From CAYFWF01 sp964346815 (GTDB taxonomy: Bacteria > Acidobacteriota > Aminicenantia > Aminicenantales > Aminicenantaceae), in assembly GCA_964346815.1 (NCBI GenBank), contig CAYFWF010000001.1, forward strand, positions 1-16,364: a DNA stretch of 16,364 nt, written 5' to 3'. The position numbers and the translations under genes were made by a program. The first letter of the stretch is position 1. Every line of letters starts with the position of its first letter. This document shows positions 7,537 through 15,019 of this stretch, piece by piece. The notes under the pieces were generated by a model. That model worked only from the letters and a program-made list of their open reading frames with translations. It was not told the origin of the DNA and ran no database searches.

Positions 7537-8994
7537 TCAGTGTTTTTCTTTGGTTCGTATGGGAGGTTTCTGGTCAGGGGGAATCCCGCTTTTGTAGGTA
7601 TAACCTTTGAGCTTCTCTTTAAATTCCTTTTTTACCTCTGCCAAGGTTTCAGGATCGAGAAGAAATTCGAGGCCGGTCGTTGCCAGGACCTTTGCGGCCA
7701 ATATCATACCTTTATAGCCAATAGGGTGTTTACTGGAAGCGACCACAGCCCAACTGTGCCAAGGGATTCCGTAAGGAGCACATGAAGTGGAAAGATGGAG
7801 AGTGGGCGCTATCCAGCTCACCTCTGCAACATCCGTCGATCCGCCGACAGGATCTTTGGGCGGCTCCTTCAATTTCTCAATTTCGGAACGCATCCCCCTC
7901 TCCTCAACACCCGATTCTCGTTGAATTCTCCTTCCATAATCGATTTCTTCATTCGTGTAAGTAGGGGGACCGATCATTTCCAAATTTTTCTGCATGACCT
8001 CCGATCCTCTAATGTTGACGAGCATCTCATGGTAACTTCCCAAAGCATGTATTTTTGATTTAGTGCCTGTGGCAATCGCTGCACCCTCTATAATCTTCTC
8101 TATCTTGCGTACAACCTCTTTCACCCCCGCCCTATTAGAGTCGCGCACCCAGAGCCAGATATTTGCATACTCGGGAACCACATTAGGGATTTTTCCTCCC
8201 TCCATGATCACATAATGGATACGGACAGAAGGCTTCACATGTTCCCGGAGGAGGTTGATACCGAAGGTCATCATCTCCACTGCATCCAGAGCACTGTTCC
8301 CCATCCAGGGATCGAACGCGGCATGAGCTGCTTTCCCGAAAAACTCGATCTTCATATCATCCATCGCCTGACTGCCATCCACATCGACAGAGGTCTCATA
8401 ATCCGGGTGCCATGCTAAACACACATCCAGGTCATCAAAAAGACCATCCCTGGCCATGTAGAGCTTACCTCCAATATCTTCTTCTGCGGGACATCCATAA
8501 ATCCTCAGGGTGCCCTTCAGGCTATACTTTTCCATGACCTCTTTGAGCCCGAGAGCAGCTCCCAGGCTTCCTGCACCAAAAAGATTATGGCCACAACCCT
8601 GTCCGGCCCCATCTTTCTGCAGAACTTGTTTGAATGGTTTGTCGTCTTGTGAAAGTCCCGGTAAAGCGTCATATTCCGCCAATATGCCAAGCACTGGACT
8701 CCCGGAGCCGTAAGTGGCGACAAAAGCCGTCGGCAGTCCTGCGACGTCTTTCTCAACGGCAAAACCTTCGCTCTCCAGGATTCCCTCAAGAAGCTTTGAG
8801 GATTCATACTCCTGTAAGGCGATTTCTGCATATTCCCAGATCTTATCACTCACTTTGATAAGCAGTTCGGTTTTCTGGTCTATGAACTCTCTGACCTCCT
8901 TCTTTAACTGGATTTCTGAATGTTTCTGTAATGCCGTTGAAAACGGAACCAAGACGATCATACATAAAGCAATCAGATAACGGGAGTGTCTCAT
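7537..8994 (-). CDS. M20-family amidohydrolase (AbgB-like), exported
   Basis: The start at 8994 follows GAGGTGG. The N-terminus (MRHSRYLIALCMIVLVPFSTALQ) is a signal peptide or anchor, so the enzyme probably acts outside the cytoplasm. M20/AbgB-type features follow: LGILAEYDALPG near 102-113, GCGHN at 133-137, the acidic pair E171-E172 after GCPA, WHPD with H196, and the start of the dimerisation domain at FGKAAHAAFDPW with H224. The C-terminal third has STDVAEVSW, then SCAPYGIPWHSW and SKHPIGYKGM. Length 485 fits the family. AbgB-type members split amide bonds between an amino acid and an acyl or aryl group, such as p-aminobenzoyl-glutamate. The gene is last in a minus-strand set after an SDR and an ornithine cyclodeaminase homologue, fitting release and then oxidation of an amidated amino acid. 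The specific substrate is unknown. Confidence 0.85.
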   Translation of the reverse strand: MRHSRYLIALCMIVLVPFSTALQKHSEIQLKKEVREFIDQKTELLIKVSDKIWEYAEIALQEYESSKLLEGILESEGFAVEKDVAGLPTAFVATYGSGSPVLGILAEYDALPGLSQDDKPFKQVLQKDGAGQGCGHNLFGAGSLGAALGLKEVMEKYSLKGTLRIYGCPAEEDIGGKLYMARDGLFDDLDVCLAWHPDYETSVDVDGSQAMDDMKIEFFGKAAHAAFDPWMGNSALDAVEMMTFGINLLREHVKPSVRIHYVIMEGGKIPNVVPEYANIWLWVRDSNRAGVKEVVRKIEKIIEGAAIATGTKSKIHALGSYHEMLVNIRGSEVMQKNLEMIGPPTYTNEEIDYGRRIQRESGVEERGMRSEIEKLKEPPKDPVGGSTDVAEVSWIAPTLHLSTSCAPYGIPWHSWAVVASSKHPIGYKGMILAAKVLATTGLEFLLDPETLAEVKKEFKEKLKGYTYKSGIPPDQKPPIRTKEKH

Positions 8995-9223
8995 TTTTCC
9001 ACCTCTTTCATTGATCTTTAAATCTCATTATTGCTTTTCAGCTCGAGAATCCCTTCCTGATATACAAACAAAAGTTTCAATGCATAGATCTCTGTAAGGA
9101 CACTCATTTCTGTTTTCGTCATGTGATCGTGGCTGAGAATTTGTGTGCTTCTGCCGCTTTGTCCTTCACCGGATCGCTCTGCCAAAACAACCATGCGTAA
9201 AACTTCTGATCAGGACTCTTCTC
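8995..9223 (-). other. Gap between M20 gene and cyclodeaminase with coding-like residue
   Basis: Beyond the terminal TAG of the cyclodeaminase the same frame stays open for 34 codons (with DPVKDKAAEAHKFS) until TGA. A second frame, ATG at 9122 to TAA at 9018-9020, gives 34 residues starting MTKTEMSVLTEIYALKLLF. It has no Shine-Dalgarno. Both look more like protein than random sequence, but I recognise neither. They may be scraps of a lost gene or chance. The M20 ribosome binding site lies at the left end of the gap. Confidence 0.25.
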
Positions 9224-10186
9224 CTAGCTCTTATTCTCACCTATTAAGGCATGGTAAACGGCCTTTGTAATCTGGATATCCTGAACGGCAACACCTGTCA
9301 GATCAGCGATGGTGGTCTGCTTCTCTGAAGTTCTCTGAAGATCCGGATTGACAATCACATTTCCCAATTCAACGATCCGCTCCTTCTCCAGCACACCGGC
9401 CTTCAGGGCTTGATGGATCTCGCCCCGCAAGAGACACTGGCTGATGCTGTCAGCGACGACGATGTCTGCTTTTTGAAGAATTCGCGGATCCAGTTCATTC
9501 TTCTCCGGAGTGTCAGATCCCATTGCTGTGATATGTATTCCTTGACGAATCAGGTCAGCAGACAACAGAGGGGATTTTGAGGGAGTCGCCGTAACGATAA
9601 GTTTGCAGTGAGCCGCAATATCTTCAACCTTCAATGTCGTCCGGACACGGTAACCCAGGAGCTCCATGTCTTCCTTATACTCATTCAGCTCTTTCTGATT
9701 CATCCCCCACACCAAAACATCCTTGCAATCTATGACAGATTCTAAAAACTCCAGCTGCATGCGTCCCTGCGTTCCTGCCCCTAAAATGCCTATACAATCG
9801 ACGTGTTTCGGAGCCAGATATTTGGCAACCACAGCTCCTGCGGCCGCAGTCCTTACATTGGTGAGATAGCACTCATCCAACAGGGTGCAAGCCAGCTCCC
9901 CTGTCCCCTTTTTGAAAAGTAACAGGAGTCCGTCACTGGTATAGCGGCTCGATTGCGGGCTTTCAAAAAATCCAGAAGCAATTTTGATGACATAATAATC
10001 GTCATCCTCAATATAACCGTACTTGATATGGACATCACCGGGAGGCTTTTTGAAAATCATTTCTCCTACAGGAGGAATCTCCGCCTTGCCTTCGGAATAG
10101 GCAATAAATCCCTCTTCGATTTCCTGGATCGGTTGAATTTTTTCAAGAACACTCTTGATCTGAGTAAGATTATAAAATCGAGTCAT
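9224..10186 (-). CDS. Ornithine cyclodeaminase / ketimine reductase family (mu-crystallin type)
   Basis: The start at 10186 has AAAGGAAAT upstream and fits the family N-terminus (FYNLTQIKSVL). The 320-residue protein is full length. Visible features are HIKYG near 53-57, VIKIASG with K68, TNVRTAAAGAVVAKYLA with R112, the Rossmann nucleotide site GILGAGTQG at 133-141, TATPS at 199-203, AMGSDTPEKNELDPR at 221-235, GEIHQALKAG at 255-264, and IADLTGVAVQD with the catalytic aspartate D295. Members use NAD(P)H chemistry to deaminate and cyclise ornithine, or to oxidise or reduce alanine and cyclic ketimines; sequence alone does not decide between these. The stop is TAG, 230 bases before the M20 gene, and the SDR gene ends 83 bases upstream, which suggests one transcript. 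A relic of a paralogue lies at 3433-3636. Confidence 0.85.
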   Translation of the reverse strand: MTRFYNLTQIKSVLEKIQPIQEIEEGFIAYSEGKAEIPPVGEMIFKKPPGDVHIKYGYIEDDDYYVIKIASGFFESPQSSRYTSDGLLLLFKKGTGELACTLLDECYLTNVRTAAAGAVVAKYLAPKHVDCIGILGAGTQGRMQLEFLESVIDCKDVLVWGMNQKELNEYKEDMELLGYRVRTTLKVEDIAAHCKLIVTATPSKSPLLSADLIRQGIHITAMGSDTPEKNELDPRILQKADIVVADSISQCLLRGEIHQALKAGVLEKERIVELGNVIVNPDLQRTSEKQTTIADLTGVAVQDIQITKAVYHALIGENKS

Positions 10187-10269
10187 TTTCCATTTCCTTT
10201 ACTGGTTTTGCTCATTATAAAATCAAAACCAGGCGATTTGTAACACTCAGGGCTTCTCTCTATTGAGCG

Positions 10270-11034
10270 CTAATCTGCAGTACCCCCTCCATCAACGACA
10301 AGAGTCGCCCCTGTCATGAAGGTAGAGTCGTCAGAAGCAAGGAAGAGCGCTGCTTTTGCAATTTCATCGGGCAATCCCATCCGGCCCATTGGACGTTGAA
10401 CAATAGCTTTTTCGTGGTATTCTTCCCAGGACATTCCGTGCATCCTGGCATCCTCATCGAGCATCGGGGTCCTGACATCTCCGGGGCAGAGGCAGTTTAC
10501 CCGTATGCCCTGTCTGGCATGATCTATGGCCATGGCTTTTGTCATGATGACAACGCCTCCCTTTGATGCACAATAAGAGACAGCTGCGTTGCCGCCCACA
10601 ATCCCCCATCCGGAACCGTTATTGATGATTACGCCGCTCTTTTGGGCGATCATGTGAGGGAGGGCGAATTTTGACATCAAATATGTCCCCTTCAGGTTGA
10701 TATCGATGGTGAGATCCCATTCTTCTTCTGAACATTCCGCTGCAGTGTTCGGGAAATATACCCCGGCGTTGTTAAAGAGAATATCCAGCCGTTCAAACGC
10801 CTTTATCGTCTTCTCCACAGTACTCTGACACTGATCGGGAAACCGAACATCTGAGATGATGTAGATCGCCTCTCCGCCGCCATCGGTGATTTCTTTGACG
10901 ACTTCTTCACATCTTTTCTCATTCCGGCCAGTAATACACACCCTGGCACCCTCTTTGGCAAAAAGGATGGCTGTGGCTTTTCCTATTCCTGAGTTCCCTC
11001 CTGTTATCAATGCGACTTTTTCTTTAAGTTTCAT
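10270..11034 (-). CDS. SDR-family NAD(P)-dependent oxidoreductase
   Basis: I chose the ATG at 11034 because GAGGAAG lies about nine bases upstream. The earlier in-frame ATG at 11058 has no ribosome binding site and would add eight basic residues. The 254-residue product is a classical short-chain dehydrogenase: cofactor motif TGGNSGIG at 11-18, NNAG at 88-91, N113, and the catalytic S141, Y154 and K158 in the YCASKGG context. It ends in VVDGGGTAD with TAG, the usual position for this family. The basic residue in TGR at 35-37 is compatible with NADP, but this is not decisive. It is the first gene of a probable SDR - cyclodeaminase - M20 transcription unit, where it could oxidise a hydroxy or ring intermediate. 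Family certain, substrate unknown. Confidence 0.9.
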   Translation of the reverse strand: MKLKEKVALITGGNSGIGKATAILFAKEGARVCITGRNEKRCEEVVKEITDGGGEAIYIISDVRFPDQCQSTVEKTIKAFERLDILFNNAGVYFPNTAAECSEEEWDLTIDINLKGTYLMSKFALPHMIAQKSGVIINNGSGWGIVGGNAAVSYCASKGGVVIMTKAMAIDHARQGIRVNCLCPGDVRTPMLDEDARMHGMSWEEYHEKAIVQRPMGRMGLPDEIAKAALFLASDDSTFMTGATLVVDGGGTAD

Positions 11035-11608
11035 TCTTTTCTTCCTCTGTTTTTTCATGTAATGGTTGATTCGATAGAGATTCTTCGAAAGCCATTTGGG
11101 CTGTCCTCTGTACTTTTTTCTTTTCTAAGAGGTGAATGCGGTAATAAATCTTAGCTGTTCCATTTCTATTTTTCAACACCGTTCACAAAAACGCAAGCAT
11201 TTCCAAAACCGTGTAGGCATAAGAGCTTGAGCCTAAGGAAAAGAGAGCATTGGGGAATGCCCAAACCTATATAACAATTAAAAAAAATATTGCACCAAAA
11301 ATAGTAACAATATTGAGGAAGATTGCTGAATCTGGCAGGATGCTGGAATTATCAGAGATGCTAGCCTAAGCTAGTCATAGAAAGGGATGGTTAAAAAAAA
11401 GATCGGCCTTTTTTTTACCATGATCCAATGGAAGTATTAAAATAAACTGCCGGTTGTTTTTGTTAGCAGAGATGTATTGATAAAGGGTATCAAAAACTGG
11501 GAACAGATATAGGATGGAGTTCGAAAGAGATTGGATGACACGCTGATTTAGATACATATCAAACTAATTTGATTGTCGATAAGAATCAGATAAAAAGACC
11601 CATCGGGC
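11035..11608. other. AT-rich intergenic region upstream of the SDR unit
   Basis: No convincing gene is visible here; the longest frame (minus, 11375-11557) has poor, AT-driven composition and no ribosome binding site. The stretch must hold the promoter of the minus-strand SDR unit, but I cannot point to a good -35/-10 pair. Short inverted repeats occur at 11361-11374 (CTAGC / GCTAG, loop CTAA) and, much stronger, at 11389-11419, listed separately. Confidence 0.4.
11389..11419. terminator. A/T hairpin, possible bidirectional terminator
   Basis: GGTTAAAAAAAAG pairs with CCTTTTTTTTACC over nearly its whole length, with eight consecutive A:T pairs, one unpaired T and a loop of about five bases around ATCGG. 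The T-run on either strand resembles an intrinsic terminator, but the G:C part of the stem is at the outside and no gene ends nearby. It could instead be the end of an unannotated transcript or a relic boundary. Confidence 0.3.
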
Positions 11609-11690
11609 AAGAAAATATGGCTTATTGCTTAGTGTATAGACCGTCTGACTACGAATCAGAAGGTCATAGGTTCGAATCCGGCCAGTCTTA
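11609..11690 (+). tRNA. Degenerate tRNA-Arg(ACG)-like sequence, probably a pseudo-tRNA
   Basis: The anticodon arm is perfect: TCTGA (11644-11648), loop CTACGAA with anticodon ACG at 11651-11653, and TCAGA (11656-11660), followed by AGGTC and a canonical T-loop TTCGAAT at 11671-11677. This is the tRNA-Arg(ACG) pattern. The rest is damaged: the T-stem ATAGG / CCGGC pairs at only two or three positions, the D-arm GCTT / GACC hardly pairs and has a loop of about 15 bases, and only four acceptor pairs (AAGA / TCTT) can be made. No CCA is encoded. The 3' half is better kept than the 5' half, as in attachment-site remnants left by integrases. I think it is non-functional. Confidence 0.45.
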
Positions 11691-11785
11691 GTATCTTTCT
11701 TCTTTGACATAGGAAGCAATGTCTTCAAAAAAACTAGTTTAATTTTCAGAATTAGTTAAATTAAAAAATTTTTTGTAACCAAAAG

Positions 11786-11814
11786 TTGATTTATAACGTA
11801 CTACTATATATAAT
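11786..11814 (+). promoter_or_regulatory. Sigma70-type promoter of the PadR-permease unit
   Basis: TTGATT at 11786-11791 and TATAAT at 11809-11814 are separated by 17 bases, an optimal spacing. The -10 is consensus and the -35 matches four of six. The start codon of the regulator lies 45 bases downstream of the -10. The promoter sits in very AT-rich DNA, which may also favour binding of the regulator itself, but I see no clear dyad operator. Confidence 0.6.
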
Positions 11815-11858
11815 ATGTTTCTATTTTATAGAATGATATCAGATGACGAGGGAATAAT

Positions 11859-12185
11859 ATGAAAGGATTAACACGCAAAGAAGAATTAACCATGCTTTCT
11901 ATCCTCAATCTTCAAAGAGATGCATACTTGATCGCTATTACGGATCATCTTTCGAAAATTACAGGCAAGAAAGTATCGTTGACTTCAGTCCATTTGCCGC
12001 TCAGCCGTCTTGAGAAAAGGGGCTTAATAGAGTCAGAGTTCGGGGAAGCGACTGCTGTGAGAGGCGGGAGAAGGAAAAAAATATATAGAGTCACAAAAAT
12101 AGGATTTAAGGAATTAACGGAATATAAAAGGATTACGGATATGCTGTGGACGAATTACTCAGTGCTATCGGTCCGGAAGGAATAA
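11859..12185 (+). CDS. PadR-family winged-helix transcriptional regulator
   Basis: The ATG at 11859 follows GAGGGA at normal spacing. The 108-residue protein has the compact PadR layout: an N-terminal helix with LTRKEELTMLSIL, a helix-turn-helix with SLTSVHLPLSRLEKRGLI near 39-58, and a wing with GGRRKKIYRVTKIGFKEL near 69-88. PadR proteins bind DNA as dimers and often repress an adjacent membrane or efflux gene. Here the permease gene starts five bases after its stop, so the pair is one operon driven by the promoter at 11786. Autoregulation is likely by analogy. The C-terminal dimerisation helix is short, which marks the small PadR subtype. Confidence 0.85.
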   Translation: MKGLTRKEELTMLSILNLQRDAYLIAITDHLSKITGKKVSLTSVHLPLSRLEKRGLIESEFGEATAVRGGRRKKIYRVTKIGFKELTEYKRITDMLWTNYSVLSVRKE

Positions 12186-12190
12186 TAATA

Positions 12191-14791
12191 GTGAAGGAAA
12201 AAAATAGTCCCCCAAAAACATTGGAGGCCTTTCTTCAAACTCTCCTCTCTCCTGTAGACAGGGAATCGTTATTGGGGGATTTTAATGAAATGTATGATCG
12301 TATTTTAAAAGAAGGAGGAGTAATTAGGGCATGGTGCTGGTATGTCTTTCATGTAATCAAGCTGATGTTAGCCTATGCTGCAAATAAAATTTATTGGAGT
12401 GCTGAAATGTTTAAAAACTATTTAAGAATCTTCATCAGAAATTTGAAAAGATACAAAGGATATTCATTCATCAATATTGCCGGCCTGGCTGCAGGTATAG
12501 CCTGCTGCATTCTGATATTTCTGTATGTCAGCCATGAGCTGAGCTATGATCGCTACCACAAAGATGCTGATCGTATTTACAGGGTGGCCGAGAAAATCAC
12601 TAGGGAGTCGGTGGAGAGGGATTTTGCCAGAGTAGCTGCTCCATTAATTCCGGCCATAAGAGAGAGCTTTCCTGAAGTCGAGCACGCTGTGCGTTTTCAA
12701 ACATTCGAATGGATGCGAAACCTCATAAGGCATAATGAAAAGAAATTTTATGAAGATAGAGTTATGATCGCCGAGAATGATATTTTCAATGTCTTAACAA
12801 TCCCATTCATAAAAGGAAATCCAGAAACGGCGCTGACCAGGCCGATCACAGTTGTTATCTCCGAGCATTTTGCGAAAAAGTACTTTGGCGATGAAGACCC
12901 ATTGGGAAAGACTCTGAGAATGTATGGAAATAACTTTGAAGTCACAGGAGTTATTGCCGATCCTCCAGAAAATACACATATTCCCTATGGTATTATTGTC
13001 TCTATATTAGGATGGGAAAAGGTTTGGAATTTTGACAATTGGGATTGGACGGGATTTTATGCCTATGTAAAACTCAAGCCTAATGTAGATCCGTATGCCT
13101 TCGAAGACAAGGTTCGTCATATCGCCAATAAATACATTCCTGAAAAAATGGAGGAATGGGGTGAGACTTTGACTTTTTATTTGCAGCCGATTAAAAGCAT
13201 TCACCTCCATTCCAATTTGAGTACGGAGATGGAGGCTCCTGGGAATACCGATTATATTTATATATTGTCAGTGATTGGATTTTTAATATTTTTCGTATCA
13301 TGTGCTAATTTTACAAATCTTTCCACTGCTCGGTCTGCGACCAGGGCGAAGGAAGTCGGAGTGCGAAAGGTAGTGGGAGCATACAGAAGTCAACTGGCGA
13401 GGCAGTTCCTTGGGGAGACTTTGCTGATGTCTGCAGTGGCTCTTCTTGTGGCTGCAGCATTTGTCATCCTTGCGTTACCTTATTTCAATGATTTATCCGG
13501 AAAGCATTTTGAGACCGAGCTTTTGTATAGGCCTGTTAATATTCTTATTCTTCTCGGATTTGCCTCATTTGTTGGGATTGTCTCGGGCAGTTACCCTGCT
13601 TTTCTTTTCTCGGTTTTCAAGCCTGTGCGGATTCTCAAAGGCTCTATTGATCCGGAAACCAGGAATGTATTTTTAAGAAAAATTCTTGTTGTTAGCCAGT
13701 TCTCCATTACAATCATTCTCATAATCGCGACATATATAGTGTTCCAGCAGGTCAGCTACATGAAGGGCATGTATTTGGGATTTGAGAAAGAACAGAAGCT
13801 GATTATTCCTGTTGCATTCCAAAGCAACCATGAATCCGTGAAAGCAGAATTTTTAAGACATTCTTCCATAACAGGAGCGACTGCATTATGGAGAGCTCCA
13901 GGGCGGCAGACAAATCTCCTCGAAGTTAGGTTGGTCGGGGAAGTAAAGGAAAAGGCCCAAAGTATGGATTTTTATTATTTTGACCACGACTTTATTCCTG
14001 AGTACGAGGTCGAAATGGCGGCGGGAAGAGCTTTTCAGAAAGAAATAGCCACGGATATGAACGATTCTTTTATGATCAATGAGACTGCAGCCCGAGCTTT
14101 GGGATTTGAATCTGCTGAGGAGGCATTAGGTAAACAGATATATGAGGGAGGCTCCGGGAATGTGGCGCCTATAATCGGAGTGACAAAGGATTTTCACTTC
14201 AAAGGCCTTCAGACTAGAATCGAGCCGCTTGTGATGCAGATGCGTCCGGACTTTTTTAGTCATCTTAGCCTGACTGTGAAAACAGATAATCTCACAGACA
14301 CCCTTTCTTTTGTTGAAAACAGATGGCACGAACTTCAACTGGGTGAAATTTTCAGTTATTACTTCCTTGATGAAGACTTCAGCCGCCATTACGGTTCTGA
14401 AGAAAAGATAGGTAGACTATTCGGCACATTCACGCTGATAGCCATTTTTATATCCTGTTTAGGACTTACCGGGTTGTCCTCATTTTCGGCTGAACAGAGG
14501 ACGAAAGAAATTGGGATAAGAAAGGTGCTTGGGGCTTCTGTTTCGAATATTCTGATCCTTCTGACAAAGGAATTCATGATATTGATACTTTTTTCCAACC
14601 TTGTAGCCTGGCCAATTGCCTATTTTATCATGCGGACATGGTTGGAGAATTTTGCTTATCAAACACGTTTGGGATTGGAGATATTTGTATTTTCAGGGAT
14701 ACTCGCATTGGGATTGGCTCTCATTACAGTGAGCTACCAATCTATCAAAGCTACTCTAGCCAATCCGGTCGACTCGCTGCGGTATGAGTGA
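12191..14791 (+). CDS. FtsX/MacB-type ABC transporter permease with N-terminal prefix domain
   Basis: I chose the GTG at 12191, five bases after the regulator's stop and preceded by GGAAGGA; a GTG at 12146 would overlap the regulator by 40 bases. The 866-residue product begins with a cytoplasmic prefix segment (about 1-75, with LLSPVDRESLLGDFNEMYDRI) found on some permeases of this class. A first membrane helix follows near 92-115 (INIAGLAAGIACCILIFLYVS), then a MacB-like periplasmic domain starting SYDRYHKDADRIYRV, and membrane helices near 355-475 with RAKEVGVRKVVGA. A second periplasmic domain comes next, then the C-terminal bundle from about 746 with RTKEIGIRKVLGA and the tail NPVDSLRYE. 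It thus holds two FtsX repeats. No ATP-binding subunit is encoded beside it, so it must borrow one from elsewhere. The substrate is unknown; peptide, lipoprotein or drug efflux are all possible. Confidence 0.85.
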   Translation: MKEKNSPPKTLEAFLQTLLSPVDRESLLGDFNEMYDRILKEGGVIRAWCWYVFHVIKLMLAYAANKIYWSAEMFKNYLRIFIRNLKRYKGYSFINIAGLAAGIACCILIFLYVSHELSYDRYHKDADRIYRVAEKITRESVERDFARVAAPLIPAIRESFPEVEHAVRFQTFEWMRNLIRHNEKKFYEDRVMIAENDIFNVLTIPFIKGNPETALTRPITVVISEHFAKKYFGDEDPLGKTLRMYGNNFEVTGVIADPPENTHIPYGIIVSILGWEKVWNFDNWDWTGFYAYVKLKPNVDPYAFEDKVRHIANKYIPEKMEEWGETLTFYLQPIKSIHLHSNLSTEMEAPGNTDYIYILSVIGFLIFFVSCANFTNLSTARSATRAKEVGVRKVVGAYRSQLARQFLGETLLMSAVALLVAAAFVILALPYFNDLSGKHFETELLYRPVNILILLGFASFVGIVSGSYPAFLFSVFKPVRILKGSIDPETRNVFLRKILVVSQFSITIILIIATYIVFQQVSYMKGMYLGFEKEQKLIIPVAFQSNHESVKAEFLRHSSITGATALWRAPGRQTNLLEVRLVGEVKEKAQSMDFYYFDHDFIPEYEVEMAAGRAFQKEIATDMNDSFMINETAARALGFESAEEALGKQIYEGGSGNVAPIIGVTKDFHFKGLQTRIEPLVMQMRPDFFSHLSLTVKTDNLTDTLSFVENRWHELQLGEIFSYYFLDEDFSRHYGSEEKIGRLFGTFTLIAIFISCLGLTGLSSFSAEQRTKEIGIRKVLGASVSNILILLTKEFMILILFSNLVAWPIAYFIMRTWLENFAYQTRLGLEIFVFSGILALGLALITVSYQSIKATLANPVDSLRYE

Positions 14792-14940
14792 ATATATATA
14801 GCTGAAACTCTAATCAAGATTTAAAAATAGAACCTTCTCACTTAAAGCTCTCGCTTTCCATCTTTCAGCTCCCAAAGCCAAGTAGCATTTGTGGATGTGG
14901 ATTCCTATTATGATTGCCGGCTGTGTCAGCAAAAGGTAAC
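14792..14940. other. Gap between permease and insertion sequence, possible terminator
   Basis: An 8-bp perfect inverted repeat, AGCTGAAA (14800-14807) and TTTCAGCT (14863-14870), encloses a small hairpin AAAGC / GCTTT at 14844-14857. Together they could end the permease transcript, but no T-run follows. Nothing else is visible. Confidence 0.25.
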
Positions 14941-14950
14941 ATGATGATGC
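14941..14950 (+). repeat. Left subterminal inverted repeat of the insertion sequence
   Basis: ATGATGATGC is the exact reverse complement of the right copy at 16230-16239. It is directly followed by ACCTCC, so the left half continues as GCACCTCC, whose complement GGAGGTGC occurs at 16203-16210. On the right the two halves are separated by 19 bases. Confidence 0.65.
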
Positions 14951-15015
14951 ACCTCCACTGGGTGTCTATTGTGTGATAGATTACCCAGGCCGAAAAAATT
15001 ATCGAAAGGAGGTGC
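14949..15015 (+). promoter_or_regulatory. Foldable transposase leader that pairs with its own Shine-Dalgarno
   Basis: GCACCTCC (14949-14956) is fully complementary to GGAGGTGC (15008-15015), which is the ribosome binding site of the transposase. Between them lies a second hairpin: CTGGGT (14958-14963) with ACCCAG (14983-14988), and inside it TCTAT (14965-14969) with ATAGA (14976-14980) around loop TGTGTG. A transcript that enters from outside the element would contain both arms and hide the Shine-Dalgarno; one starting inside would lack the first arm. The pairing is seen; the control function is inferred from similar fold-back in other insertion sequences. Confidence 0.5.
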
Positions 15016-15019
15016 CAGA

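Noticed and set aside
11375..11557. 60-codon minus-strand frame as a gene
   Set aside because: Composition is AT-driven, there is no ribosome binding site and it overlaps the A/T hairpin.
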